This document shows, piece after piece, positions 47,151 to 56,900 of a stretch of DNA of 64,000 nucleotides; positions within the stretch are counted from its first letter, which is position 1; each line of letters opens with the position of its first letter. This DNA comes from Pseudomonas psychrophila (GTDB lineage Bacteria > Pseudomonadota > Gammaproteobacteria > Pseudomonadales > Pseudomonadaceae), in assembly GCF_001043005.1 (NCBI RefSeq), contig NZ_JYKZ01000005.1, forward strand, positions 124,001-188,000, in the 5' to 3' direction. A program made the position numbers and the translations under genes. The notes beneath the pieces are model-generated. The model did no database searches and was not told the origin of the DNA. It saw only the letters and a program-made list of their open reading frames with translations.

Positions 47151-48680
47151 ATGAACCTTGCAAGCTCATCCTTACTGGTACTGACAAGCGGCGATGACGT
47201 CGCAGTCGCACGCGGCGATATCGCCAAAGGTCAGGTCCTGCATGCCGACGGCCTGGCCATCATCGCCCTGGCCGACATTCCTTCGGGCCACAAGATTGCC
47301 CTGCGCGGTGTGGCTTGCGGGCAGCCGATTCGCAAATACGGTCAGATCATCGGCCAGGCCTCCACCGTCGTGAAGCCCGGTGACTACGTCCATGTACACA
47401 ACCTTGAAATGCCCTCGGGCAGTTCCACCCACACCCTGGCCAACGTCTACCAGCCCACTGTTTTCAACGACAACGACGTCAGTTTTGACGGCTATGTCCG
47501 TGCCGACGGCCGAGTGGGCACGCGCAATTACATCGGGGTCATTTCCAGCGTCAATTGTTCGGCCACGGTGTGTAAGCAGATCGCTGCGGCGTTCGATGCC
47601 GGCTACCTGCGCGATTACCCCAATGTGGACGGTGTGGTTGCAATCACCCACGGCAGCGGCTGTGGCATGGGCGCCAAGGGCGATGGCATCGAGATCCTCA
47701 AGCGCACCCTTCGCGGCTATGCAGATCATGTGAATTTTGCCGGTGTGCTGGTGATTGGCCTGGGGTGTGAAGTCAACCAATTGGCCCCGTTGATGGAGCA
47801 ACTGGCCGATCGTCCGGCAGTACTCAAGGCCAGCCTGGTGATCCAGGAAGCGGGCGGTACCCGTGAAACCGTGCAGCGGGGAATCGCGCTGGTGCAGGCA
47901 ATGCTGGCGCCTGTGAACACTCAGCAGCGCAGCAATGTGTCGGCCCGACACCTCACTGTGGGCTTGCAGTGCGGTGGTTCGGATGGCTATTCGGGGATCA
48001 CCGCCAACCCGGCTTTGGGGGCAGCGGTGGATCTGGTGGTACGCCACGGCGGTACGGCGATTTTGTCGGAAACGCCGGAGATCTATGGCGCCGAGCACTT
48101 GCTGACCGCCCGTTGCGCTTCACCGCAAATCGCTGAAAAACTGATGAGCCGGATTCATTGGTGGGAAGACTACGTGCGCCATCATGACGGCGACATGAAC
48201 AACAACCCGTCGCCGGGCAACAAGGCCGGCGGCATCACCACCATCCTTGAAAAGTCCCTTGGCGCCGTAGCCAAGGCGGGCGCTACCGGCCTGATGGGGG
48301 TTTACGAATACGGCGAGCCGATCGAGCAAAAAGGCCTGGTGTTCATGGACACCCCAGGCTATGACCCCGTGTCTGCTACCGGCCAGGTGGCGGGCGGTGC
48401 GAACCTGATTTGCTTCACCACCGGTCGCGGCTCGACCTACGGCTGCAAACCGACGCCGTCGCTGAAAATCGCCACCAATTCCCAGCTGTTCAAGCGCATG
48501 ACGCTGGACATGGATTTCAATGCCGGTGCGATTGTCGAGGGTACAGAGTCGGTGGCCGAAGCCGGTGCGCGTCTCTTCCACTTGATGCTCGCAACCGCGT
48601 CGGGTCGCCCCACTTGCAGCGAAGAAAACGGCATGGGCGACAACGAGTTTCTGCCGTGGCAAATCGGTGCGGTGATGTGA
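47151..48680 (+). CDS. uxaA: Altronate dehydratase
   Basis: 509-residue UxaA-family dehydratase, D-altronate to 2-keto-3-deoxygluconate. The N-terminal SAF domain (about 1-100; AVARGDIAKGQVL) is followed by the UxaA catalytic domain: GYVRADGRVGTRNYIGV, THGSGCGMGAKGD, LQCGGSDGYSGITANPALG, TRETVQRG. The Cys residues in GSGCGMG and LQCGGSDG are conserved metal-site candidates. GAGGA precedes the ATG. A galactarate dehydratase-like role is possible in this family, but the neighbours favour altronate. Confidence 0.88.
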   Translation: MNLASSSLLVLTSGDDVAVARGDIAKGQVLHADGLAIIALADIPSGHKIALRGVACGQPIRKYGQIIGQASTVVKPGDYVHVHNLEMPSGSSTHTLANVYQPTVFNDNDVSFDGYVRADGRVGTRNYIGVISSVNCSATVCKQIAAAFDAGYLRDYPNVDGVVAITHGSGCGMGAKGDGIEILKRTLRGYADHVNFAGVLVIGLGCEVNQLAPLMEQLADRPAVLKASLVIQEAGGTRETVQRGIALVQAMLAPVNTQQRSNVSARHLTVGLQCGGSDGYSGITANPALGAAVDLVVRHGGTAILSETPEIYGAEHLLTARCASPQIAEKLMSRIHWWEDYVRHHDGDMNNNPSPGNKAGGITTILEKSLGAVAKAGATGLMGVYEYGEPIEQKGLVFMDTPGYDPVSATGQVAGGANLICFTTGRGSTYGCKPTPSLKIATNSQLFKRMTLDMDFNAGAIVEGTESVAEAGARLFHLMLATASGRPTCSEENGMGDNEFLPWQIGAVM

Positions 48681-48681
48681 C

Positions 48682-49641
48682 ATGAGCCATTCCACTGAAA
48701 CGATCGATATTGTGACCTGCGGCGAAGCGATGGGCTTGTTCAGCGCCCAGACCGACGGCAGCCTGCGTGAGGCCGAGCACTATGTGCGCGCCGCGGCGGG
48801 CGCTGAGTTGAATGTGGCCACCGGCCTGGCACGTCTTGGTTTTCGTGTCGGCTACATCAGTCGCCTGGGGGATGACACCCTCGGCCACTGGCTGCGTGAG
48901 GTCATGACCCGTGACGGCATTGATCACCGGCATACCGCGCAAGACAACGAACACGCCACCGGCTTGATGTTCAAGTCGCGCCGTTCCGACGGTGGCGACC
49001 CGGACATCGAGTACTACCGCAAAGGTTCGGCGGCGAGCCACTTGAACCTGAGCGACTACCCGGCCGAGTACTGCCGCGCTGCGAAGCACCTGCATATCAC
49101 GGGCATCAGCCCGGCACTGAGCGACAGCGTGTGCGAACTCATTGTGCATATGGCTCGCGACATGCGTGCCGCGGGCTGCAGCGTGTCTTTCGACCCCAAT
49201 TTGCGGCCACGGCTCTGGGGATCGCGGGACAGCATGGTGGCTTGCCTGAATGATCTGGCCGGGCTCGCTGACTGGGTGTTCCCCGGTCTCGCCGAAGGCC
49301 GTTTGCTCAGCGGCCTGGAACATCCGGCGGACATCGCCCGGTACTTCCTGGCCAAAGGCTGTTCGCTGGTGGTCATCAAGCTCGGGGCCGAAGGTGCCTA
49401 TTACGCCAGCGCCAATGAAAGCGGCTACAGCCCTGGCTACCCAGTGAGCAACGTCGTGGACACCGTGGGCGCGGGGGACGGTTTTGCCGTGGGCGTCATC
49501 AGCGCCTTGCTCGAGGGTTCAAGTGTTGCCCAGGCGGTGGCCAGGGGCAACCTGATCGGTGCCCGGGTGCTGGGCTTCCCGGGGGACAGCGATGGTTTGC
49601 CGACTCACGCAGAGCTGGCGAGGTTTGCCGAACACACCTGA
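48682..49641 (+). CDS. kdgK: 2-keto-3-deoxygluconate kinase, PfkB family
   Basis: 319-residue ribokinase/PfkB sugar kinase. The N-terminal substrate region is AAGAELNVATGLARLGF and the C-terminal signature DTVGAGDGFAVGV carries the catalytic Asp. In this operon it should phosphorylate the 2-keto-3-deoxygluconate made by the altronate dehydratase, giving KDPG for Entner-Doudoroff cleavage. It starts one base after the dehydratase stop. Confidence 0.85.
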   Translation: MSHSTETIDIVTCGEAMGLFSAQTDGSLREAEHYVRAAAGAELNVATGLARLGFRVGYISRLGDDTLGHWLREVMTRDGIDHRHTAQDNEHATGLMFKSRRSDGGDPDIEYYRKGSAASHLNLSDYPAEYCRAAKHLHITGISPALSDSVCELIVHMARDMRAAGCSVSFDPNLRPRLWGSRDSMVACLNDLAGLADWVFPGLAEGRLLSGLEHPADIARYFLAKGCSLVVIKLGAEGAYYASANESGYSPGYPVSNVVDTVGAGDGFAVGVISALLEGSSVAQAVARGNLIGARVLGFPGDSDGLPTHAELARFAEHT

Positions 49642-49711
49642 AACGCAGAGTGAAGATGCCTGACCGCATCCTGGATAACACCTACTCCAACAATAAGAAG
49701 AGGTACGTTCC

Positions 49712-51055
49712 ATGAGTTATCAAGAGTTGTATGACTCGCCCGCGCTGGCGAGCGGCGTAAAGAAAGCAGCCATCCGGCTGTTGCCGTTTCTCGCCCTGAT
49801 GTACGCGCTGGCGTTTATCGACCGCGCCAACGTCGGTTTTGCCAAGATCGCCTATCAAGCTGACACCGGTATCGGTGACGCTGCGTTTGCCTTGGGCGCA
49901 GGTATCTTCTTTATCGGTTATGCGCTGTTTGAGGTGCCAAGCAACCTGATCCTGCAGCGAGTGGGGGCACGGGTCTGGATGGCGCGGATCATGGTCACCT
50001 GGGGCCTGGTTTCGGCGTCGATGATGTTCGCCACCAGCGAGACATCCTTCTACGTCATCCGCTTTTTGCTGGGGGTGTCCGAGGCAGGCTTCATGCCCGG
50101 GATCATCCTGTACCTGACTTACTGGTTCCCGGCCAAGCAACGTTCCCGAGCCATTGGCCTGTTCTACTTTGGCGTACCGGTGGCGATGCTGATTGGCAGT
50201 CCGTTGTCTGGTTTCATCCTTGACACCCACAACCCGTTCGGGCTGACCAACTGGCAGTGGATGTTTGTGGTCGAAGGCCTGGCTGCCTCGGTGGTCGGGG
50301 TCATTGCGTTTTTCTATCTGGCGAGCCGCCCAAGCGAAGCCAAATGGCTGACCGCTGAAGAAAAACACGCGATGAACACGGTCATTGAAGGCGAAGAAAA
50401 AGCCAAGGGCTACGCCAGCCACGGTTCGATCTTTGGTGTGCTCAAAGACAAGCGCGTGCTGATGTTTATTGCCATCTACTTCTGCGTACAGATCGGTAAT
50501 GCGCCGCTGGCGTTCTACTTGCCGGCCAAACTGGCTTCGACCCTGGGCGGTCAGGTCAACACCTCGGTCGGCCTGCTGCTGATGATCCCCTGGCTGTGCA
50601 CCATCGTCGCCATGCGTATCGCCACGGTGTATGCCGACAAGCACAACAACCATCGCCTGGTAGCATCTTCAATGCTTGCGGTTGGCACGCTGGCCTTTGC
50701 CTCGCTGTCGGTGATTAACACGCCAGTGCTGACGCTGTTGGCATTCTGCATCGCCATTCCGGGGCTGGTGGCCAGTCAGCCGGTATTCTGGAGCTTGCCG
50801 ACCCGTCATCTGGGCGGCACCAGTGCGGCCACCGGGATCGCCTTCATCATTTCTATCGGCAACCTGGGCGGCTTTGTGTCGCCGCAGATCAAGGCCTACG
50901 CCGATGCGGTGACAGGCAACAGCAGCACAGGCTTTCAGGTTGTGGCCGCGCTGTGTTTTGTCAGCGTGTTGCTGTTGATGATGCTCAAGCGCACCCCGTC
51001 GACGGCGACCAGCACATATGTGCCGCCCGCCGACCTGACGTCTAGTCGTTCGTAA
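49712..51055 (+). CDS. MFS sugar-acid transporter (anion:cation symporter family)
   Basis: 447-residue, 12-helix carrier of the ACS family that includes GudP, ExuT, DgoT and LgoT. It starts RLLPFLALMYALAFIDRANVGFAKI, typical of the family, and contains RFLLGVSEAGFMPGIILYLTYWFP. Operon position makes a hexonate such as L-galactonate the likely substrate. An AAGAGG ribosome site lies before the ATG. The 3' end overlaps the opposing LysR gene by 14 bases. Confidence 0.87.
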   Translation: MSYQELYDSPALASGVKKAAIRLLPFLALMYALAFIDRANVGFAKIAYQADTGIGDAAFALGAGIFFIGYALFEVPSNLILQRVGARVWMARIMVTWGLVSASMMFATSETSFYVIRFLLGVSEAGFMPGIILYLTYWFPAKQRSRAIGLFYFGVPVAMLIGSPLSGFILDTHNPFGLTNWQWMFVVEGLAASVVGVIAFFYLASRPSEAKWLTAEEKHAMNTVIEGEEKAKGYASHGSIFGVLKDKRVLMFIAIYFCVQIGNAPLAFYLPAKLASTLGGQVNTSVGLLLMIPWLCTIVAMRIATVYADKHNNHRLVASSMLAVGTLAFASLSVINTPVLTLLAFCIAIPGLVASQPVFWSLPTRHLGGTSAATGIAFIISIGNLGGFVSPQIKAYADAVTGNSSTGFQVVAALCFVSVLLLMMLKRTPSTATSTYVPPADLTSSRS

Positions 51056-51998
51056 CCCCGGCTGTACCTTCAAGGCCGGCCTGCACTCGCAGCTCGGCCT
51101 TTACCACTTCCATCGCCGCCGTGGGCACCCGCCCTTTGCGGCTGATCAGACCGAAGGGCATCAAGCGCGCCGACACCTTGACCGGCAGCGGTGCCAGCAC
51201 GCCCAGGTCGCTGTAGTACTCCACCAGTGACAGTGGCATCAAGGCGACCATGTCGGTTTGCTGAAGCAGCGAGACGGTGAGCATCGTCGAGGCGGTTTCA
51301 AGCTGGCTGGCGGGAGCCTGTACCTGGGATTCGCGAAAAATCTGCTGGTAGATTTCCCGCAGCGGCGCGGGTTGTGATTGCACGACCCACGGGTAGCGGG
51401 CCAGGGTTTCAAGGGTGACTTCGCTGTTGTGCTGCTGCGGGTGACCGGTGCGCGCGACGATCTGTATCACCTCTTCATCGAATGCCTCGAAGATCAGCTC
51501 ATCGGTTGGCCAGCCATCGGTGATACGGGCAACGACCAGATCCAGTTGGTCGAGGCTCAAGGCCTGCAGCAATACGTCACTGGTGTCGATGACCACGGTG
51601 ATGTTCAGCTTGGGATGGCGTTGGGTCAGTTGCGCCAGCGTGCGTGGTAACAGTCCGCCCACCAGTGATCCCATTGAACCGATGCGCAAGGTGCCGAGAT
51701 TGCCCGATTGCAGGGCCGTCATTTCTTCGTGCAGACCGCTCAGGTCAGCGAATACCAGCTGCGCATAACGAATGGCTGCTTCCCCCAGTTTGTTCGCGAC
51801 CAGCCCCTTGTGCGTGCGGGTAAACAGCGCATCGCCCACCAGACTCTCGAGTTCGTGCAGTGCCTTGGTCACCGCAGGCTGGGTCAGCGCCATGATGTGC
51901 GCAGTCTTGCGCAGCGATCCTTCTTCAGACAGGACAAACAGCAACTGCAAGTGGCGCATGCGCAGGCGGCTGCGAAACTGTTCCAGCGGGTTGATCAT
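51042..51998 (-). CDS. LysR-family regulator
   Basis: 318 residues: an N-terminal helix-turn-helix (MRHLQLLFVLSEEGSLRKTAHIMALTQPAVTKALHELE) and a periplasmic-binding-like effector domain. The HTH resembles the GbpR (galactose-binding protein regulator) subgroup. The start is the ATG at 51998; longer starts up to 52082 look less natural. Divergent from the L-fuconate dehydratase gene by 152 bases, which it probably controls. Confidence 0.88.
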   Translation of the reverse strand: MINPLEQFRSRLRMRHLQLLFVLSEEGSLRKTAHIMALTQPAVTKALHELESLVGDALFTRTHKGLVANKLGEAAIRYAQLVFADLSGLHEEMTALQSGNLGTLRIGSMGSLVGGLLPRTLAQLTQRHPKLNITVVIDTSDVLLQALSLDQLDLVVARITDGWPTDELIFEAFDEEVIQIVARTGHPQQHNSEVTLETLARYPWVVQSQPAPLREIYQQIFRESQVQAPASQLETASTMLTVSLLQQTDMVALMPLSLVEYYSDLGVLAPLPVKVSARLMPFGLISRKGRVPTAAMEVVKAELRVQAGLEGTAGVTND

Positions 51999-52150
51999 GG
52001 GGCTATTACCTGGAGTGATCGGCGTAGTCGAAACATTCAATTTCGCAGAGGGGTCATGCAGGACAGACTGCGGGAGCGACACGAAAATAACATGAATAAG
52101 CCTGCATCCACCGCAGAGGGCGGGGCAAGCTTCAACTTCAGGATAACTCC

Positions 52151-53464
52151 ATGTCTACCCTAATTACCCGGGTCGCCGTACGCGATATTCGCTTTCCAAC
52201 CTCCCGAAGCATGGACGGCTCGGACGCGATGAACTCGACGTCGGACTACTCCGCCACCTATGTCACCTTGCACACCGATTCGGACGACGGCCTGCAGGGT
52301 CAAGGCCTGACGTTCACCATCGGGCGCGGCAACGATTTGTGCGTTGCGGCAGTAAAGGAACTGGCCAAATTGTTTGTCACCGGCCGCACCCTCGAAAGCA
52401 TCACCAGCAACTTCGGGGCCTACTGGCATGAGATCGTTGCCGGCGACTGCCAACTGCGCTGGGTGGGTCCGGAAAAGGGTGTGGTGCATCTGGCCACCGC
52501 GGCCATTATCAATGCGCTGTGGGACTTGTGGGCCAAGAAGGAGGGCAAGCCGGTCTGGAAACTGCTCGCCGACATGAGTCCCGAAGAGCTGGTGCGTTGT
52601 GTCGACTTCACGTTTATTACCGATGCCCTGACGCCACAGGAAGCCATCGCTATGTTGCGTCGGGCGGCGCCGGGCAAGGCCGAGCGCGAGCAGCAGATGC
52701 TGCGCGAAGGCTACCCCGGTTACACCACCGCCGCCGGCTGGCTGGGCTACTCCGAAGAAAAAATGCGCCGCCTGGCCCGTGAAGCAGTTGAAGCAGGCTG
52801 GACCCATCTCAAGCAGAAGGTGGGTGCAGACATCGAGCAAGACATGCGCCGCGCGCAAATCCTGCGTGAAGAGCTGGGCTGGGATCGCAAGCTGATGATG
52901 GACGCCAACCAGACCTGGGACGTGGACGAGGCGGTGAGCAATATGCGTCGCCTGGCTGAATTCGATCCATGGTGGATTGAAGAGCCCACCAGCCCTGACG
53001 ACGTACTAGGTCACGCGGCAATTCGTCAACGTATTCACCCGATAGGCGTGGCCACCGGTGAGCACGCGCACAACCGGGTCATGTTCAAGCAGTTTTTCCA
53101 GGCCGGTGCCATGGACTTCTGCCAACTCGACCCGGCACGCCTGGGCGGTCTGAACGAGGTGCTGGCTGTGGTGTTGATGGCCGCCAAGTTCGGTGTACCC
53201 GTGTGTCCCCATGGCGGTGGTGTCGGCTTGTGCCAGTACTCGCAAAACATTGTTCTGTTCGATTACATCGCTGTTTCGGCTTCGCTGGAAAAACGTGTGC
53301 TGGAGTACGTAGACCACCTGCACGAAAATTTCCTGGAACCGATCGTGATCCGCCGCGGACGCTATATGCCGCCTCAACAGCCGGGGTACAGCGTGACGAT
53401 GAAGCAATCCTCCCTGGAGCATTTTGAATACCCCAACGGTTCAGAGTGGCAAGACCAGCACTAG
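52151..53464 (+). CDS. L-fuconate dehydratase (enolase superfamily)
   Basis: 437 residues. Catalytic K223 in HLKQKVG and H354 in VCPHGGG, and metal ligand D251 in MMDANQTW; each is three residues beyond the published Xanthomonas L-fuconate dehydratase positions I recall (K220, H351, D248). WIEEP and GVATGEHAHNR supply the other acidic ligands. The family dehydrates L-fuconate and also acts on L-galactonate and related acids, so in this cluster it could be a second route for L-galactonate. No fucose lactonase or dehydrogenase gene is in the window. The start is the ATG at 52151 after AGGATAACTCC. Confidence 0.88.
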   Translation: MSTLITRVAVRDIRFPTSRSMDGSDAMNSTSDYSATYVTLHTDSDDGLQGQGLTFTIGRGNDLCVAAVKELAKLFVTGRTLESITSNFGAYWHEIVAGDCQLRWVGPEKGVVHLATAAIINALWDLWAKKEGKPVWKLLADMSPEELVRCVDFTFITDALTPQEAIAMLRRAAPGKAEREQQMLREGYPGYTTAAGWLGYSEEKMRRLAREAVEAGWTHLKQKVGADIEQDMRRAQILREELGWDRKLMMDANQTWDVDEAVSNMRRLAEFDPWWIEEPTSPDDVLGHAAIRQRIHPIGVATGEHAHNRVMFKQFFQAGAMDFCQLDPARLGGLNEVLAVVLMAAKFGVPVCPHGGGVGLCQYSQNIVLFDYIAVSASLEKRVLEYVDHLHENFLEPIVIRRGRYMPPQQPGYSVTMKQSSLEHFEYPNGSEWQDQH

Positions 53465-53575
53465 GGCATGAAGGCTGAGCCGACAGATGATTTATCCAGG
53501 GCCACCACCGAGGTTTCTCCAGTCCACCTCGGCCTCTGTGGTAGCCTTTGGCATCATTTTTCGGACTCTGCCTCG

Positions 53576-54277
53576 ATGGTCTCCTCCTATCCTGCTCCAG
53601 AGCGCAAGCTCTACCAGAAAATCGCCGACCGGCTTCGTGAGTACATTGTTCAGGGTGACTTCAAGGTCGGCTCGCGCCTGCCTCCTGAACGTGACTTGAC
53701 GCAGTTGCTGGGGGTGTCACGACCATCGCTGCGAGAGGCGCTGATTGCCCTGGAAATCGAAGGCAGCATCGAAATCAAGATGGGGTCCGGGGTGTATGTG
53801 GCCGCGCGCGTGCACGAGGGCGGCGCACGCACGGTGACACTGGGTGAGAGCCCCTCCGAACTGATGCAGGCGCGGGCGCTGATCGAAGGCGAGGCCGTGG
53901 TGCTGGCCTGCATGCACGGTAAAAAAAGCGATCACCGCTACCTCAAGGACTGCATCGACGCCATGAGGGCGAGTATCAAGGCTAATCGACCGCCCCTTGA
54001 AGACGACCGCAAATTTCATCATCGTCTGGCGAAAATGACCGGTAATTCCGCGTTGGTGCGGATCATCACGTCGCTGTTTGACGAGCGCCACAGCCCGATT
54101 TCGTCGCACCTGAGCGAACACTCGGAAAACCCGGGCACCTGGGATGCTGCGGTGATCGAACACGAAGCGATCTTGCATGCTCTGGAATGCAAAGACGTGA
54201 TCGCTGCGCAGACGGCCCTTCGCCAGCATCTGCTGCGTTCAGAAGCGCGCTGGCTCGGTGCGCTTGAGGCGGAGTAA
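53576..54277 (+). CDS. GntR-family regulator, FadR/UxuR type
   Basis: 233 residues from the ATG at 53576 (MVSSYPAPERKLYQKIADRL), giving the normal family length; a frame from 53468 adds 36 residues of unlikely sequence. The winged helix is FKVGSRLPPERDLTQLLGVSRPSLREALIALE and the C-terminal FCD domain has FHHRLAKMTGNSALV and HEAILHAL. The UxuR/ExuR subgroup controls hexuronate genes, and paired TTGGT-N3-GCCAA boxes lie before the first gene of the sugar-acid operon. Downstream of the dehydratase gene. Confidence 0.85.
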   Translation: MVSSYPAPERKLYQKIADRLREYIVQGDFKVGSRLPPERDLTQLLGVSRPSLREALIALEIEGSIEIKMGSGVYVAARVHEGGARTVTLGESPSELMQARALIEGEAVVLACMHGKKSDHRYLKDCIDAMRASIKANRPPLEDDRKFHHRLAKMTGNSALVRIITSLFDERHSPISSHLSEHSENPGTWDAAVIEHEAILHALECKDVIAAQTALRQHLLRSEARWLGALEAE

Positions 54278-54466
54278 CCTGGACCACACTGAGTGCTTGA
54301 GGTATTGAACCCAGCCTCATAATGGAGCGCATTGCGCAGAACGAACCGGGTTGAGGCATGGCGTAGTGCATTTCAGCCTTGCCAATACCGTACGCCAGAG
54401 GCATTTCGAGTTGGCTTGGTAGTTGCTGTCACTTTGACATCATTTATGTCATTGAGAGTGTGTTGA

Positions 54467-56623
54467 ATGCCGCTATCCAGCAGTTCCATGATGCTGTCCT
54501 CCCGTGAGAAACACTGGCTACCCTGGTTCGGCAAAACCGGAAAATTCATGATGGGCTGGTCGTGCTGGCTTAACCGTTCGGCTTACCCGGTGATAGAGCA
54601 GACCTTCGAAGCCATCGCTGAAACCCGCGTGCAGCTGCTGCAAAACTGGACGCGGGAGCAATGGGAGCACCTGGCTGAACTGGCGGAAAACCTCGCTGGT
54701 GATTTCGCCCAACTCGACAGTACTTCACTGATGGACACCCTCGTTCAGGCAGAAGATTTCTCTGAAATGTTTGTGCTGGATACCAACGCCAAGGTCGTTG
54801 CCTCGACCTGGAACCGGCGCACCAACATCCTTATCGAGCCTACGCGGGCATTGGCAGAAGGCTTGAAGGCGCCGTTTCTTCATGGTCCTTACTGCGACCC
54901 GCTGACCTTGCAAATCGGCCCGTCGTCTTCGCGCTTTCACGATGAAGTCACGCTGATGTTTTATCAGCCGATCAAGGTCGGCGATAAAGTGCTGGGCTGC
55001 CTCTGCGGTCGCGTACCCAATGATGTGCTGGGCGATCTGATCCAGCGCGAGGCCGGGCACATCTTTGCCGAGTCGGGTGATAACTATTTGTTTATGGCCC
55101 AATCGCGTTTTAACCCCGCCATTGCGCCAGGGACGGCCTTGTCCCGCTCGCGCTTCGAGGACGGTACCTTTACCCACGGAGAAAACCTGAAAAATGGTGT
55201 GAAAACACCCTGGAGAACCGTCCAGATACAGCGCCATACCGAGCTGGAGCTGCGCTTCACCGACCCTGCCACACAGCAATTGCACGCGGGTGTTCGCGAG
55301 ACCATCCGTACGGGCTCCAACCTGTTCGTGACCTACCCCGGTTATTCGGACTACCGGCACATTCCGGTGGTGGGTAAAGGTGTGACGTTTCAGTTACCGG
55401 GTTCACCGGATCGCTGGGGCATGATGTGCGAGGCCGACCTGGAGGAAGTCTATCGTCGGCGCTCCCTCAGTTATGGCCTGATGAAGCCTTACCTTGCGAC
55501 CATGGCAGGCCTGTTTGCCTGCAACTACGTGGTCCGGCATTACAGTGGCCTGGGCCAGGACATGATTGATGCCGCCGAAATTCTGGGCATGGTGTGTGCG
55601 GCGCTGCTGTTCAGCCTGTGGGGGCCAAAAAGACTGGCTGCCAGGCTGAACGTGATGACGGGCGTGATCATGACCATCGCCGAGGGTGAGGGCAACCTGC
55701 GCCAGCGACTCGACACCAGCAAAATGGCCAACGACGAAACCGGGGACATGGGGCGCTGGATCAACAGTTTTATCGACCATCTGGACTCGGTGGTAGGCCA
55801 GGTGGTGAAAGCCAGCAGCAATGTCGGCAGCACCAACCGGATGATGCTGGGGCGCAGCCAGCAAGCCAGTACCACCTCTGCAGAAGTGGGCGAAGCCGTT
55901 CACCGGATGATGATTATCGTCGAAGACCAACTGGGTGAAATTCAGCAAGCCTCTGCCAGTGCCGAACACATGAAGCAGGTCATGGATGAAGTCGTCACCC
56001 GTGCCCGCGAACAGTTTCTTGCCGTACAGAAAGGAACGCAGTCCATCAGGGATGTGGTTGAGCGCTCATCTTCCAGCGTGCAGTTACTCGACAGCAAGAT
56101 GACTCAGATTGGCAATATCACCGGCCTGATCAGCGATATCACCAACCAGACCAATCTGCTGGCGTTGAATGCCGCCATTGAAGCTGCGCGTGCCGGTGAA
56201 CATGGTCGGGGGTTTGCGGTGGTTGCCGATGAAGTGCGCAGCCTGGCCTCACGCACATCGCGCGCTGCCGAGGACATCAGGCACATGGTAGAAGGCTTGC
56301 AAAGCGAAACGCAAAAAGCCGTCAGCTTCATGGAGGAGGGCGTCAAGGACGTCGATAACAGCCTTCGTCTGGCCGAAGATGCCTCGTCGGAAAACGTCCA
56401 TTTGCATCAAGCAGTAGAAAGCATGTTTGCGATCATCCAGCAACTCAACATGCGCAGTCTCGATTACGGGAGGACCATCAAGCAGGTCGACCATTCTTCA
56501 ACAGAAATGCGCCAGACCGTAGTGATGCTGCAAAACAGTGCCGAAAGCGTACGACTCAATGCCAATAAACTGCAAAAGCTGGTGGGGCAGTTTGAAGTGA
56601 GTCGAGTGCTGGTGAAGGCTTGA
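54467..56623 (+). CDS. Methyl-accepting chemotaxis protein with N-terminal soluble sensor
   Basis: 718 residues. The N-terminal 335 contain a PAS/Cache-like sensor ([35 protein letters not shown]) without a clear first membrane helix. Two hydrophobic helices follow at about 343-362 and 368-387, a short linker, then the methyl-accepting domain with the kinase-contact tip [35 protein letters not shown] (about 555-590). Usual chemoreceptors have helix-sensor-helix; here the sensor precedes a helical hairpin and may be cytoplasmic. The ligand is unknown. It is convergent with the ddp operon. Confidence 0.9.
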   Translation: MPLSSSSMMLSSREKHWLPWFGKTGKFMMGWSCWLNRSAYPVIEQTFEAIAETRVQLLQNWTREQWEHLAELAENLAGDFAQLDSTSLMDTLVQAEDFSEMFVLDTNAKVVASTWNRRTNILIEPTRALAEGLKAPFLHGPYCDPLTLQIGPSSSRFHDEVTLMFYQPIKVGDKVLGCLCGRVPNDVLGDLIQREAGHIFAESGDNYLFMAQSRFNPAIAPGTALSRSRFEDGTFTHGENLKNGVKTPWRTVQIQRHTELELRFTDPATQQLHAGVRETIRTGSNLFVTYPGYSDYRHIPVVGKGVTFQLPGSPDRWGMMCEADLEEVYRRRSLSYGLMKPYLATMAGLFACNYVVRHYSGLGQDMIDAAEILGMVCAALLFSLWGPKRLAARLNVMTGVIMTIAEGEGNLRQRLDTSKMANDETGDMGRWINSFIDHLDSVVGQVVKASSNVGSTNRMMLGRSQQASTTSAEVGEAVHRMMIIVEDQLGEIQQASASAEHMKQVMDEVVTRAREQFLAVQKGTQSIRDVVERSSSSVQLLDSKMTQIGNITGLISDITNQTNLLALNAAIEAARAGEHGRGFAVVADEVRSLASRTSRAAEDIRHMVEGLQSETQKAVSFMEEGVKDVDNSLRLAEDASSENVHLHQAVESMFAIIQQLNMRSLDYGRTIKQVDHSSTEMRQTVVMLQNSAESVRLNANKLQKLVGQFEVSRVLVKA

Positions 56624-56639
56624 TAATTGGGGGCTCAGG

Positions 56640-56889
56640 GTCAATCAGGCACACCGTGTGTACCGGTTTTGCGACCGCTTCGCGCTCGAACGTAGCCTCG
56701 TTCTACTCGTCAACTGCTACGCAGTGGTATGAGTTGCGAAATTCGTAGCAGCTGACGAGCCGTGCGAGGCTGCGTCCGAGCGCGCAGCGGTCGTAAAATC
56801 GGCTTCACGGTTAATCAGGCACACCGTGTGTACCGGTCTTTCGACCGCTGCCCGCACGAACGCAGCCTCGTTCCTTCGGCAGCGGCTAC
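56640..56889. repeat. One and a half copies of the second repeat family
   Basis: A full element at 56745-56889 (GTAGCAGCTGACGAGCCGTG ... GGCAGCGGCTAC) and a half element at 56640-56720 ending ACTCGTCAACTGCTAC. Both are alike to 31664-31809. The gap 56624-56900 between the chemoreceptor and ddpF genes contains only these repeats. Confidence 0.82.
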
Positions 56890-56900
56890 AAAGAGTGCAG

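Noticed and set aside
53468..53575. N-terminal extension of the FadR-type GntR
   Set aside because: The 36 added residues do not resemble a GntR N-terminus, and starting at 53576 gives the normal family length.
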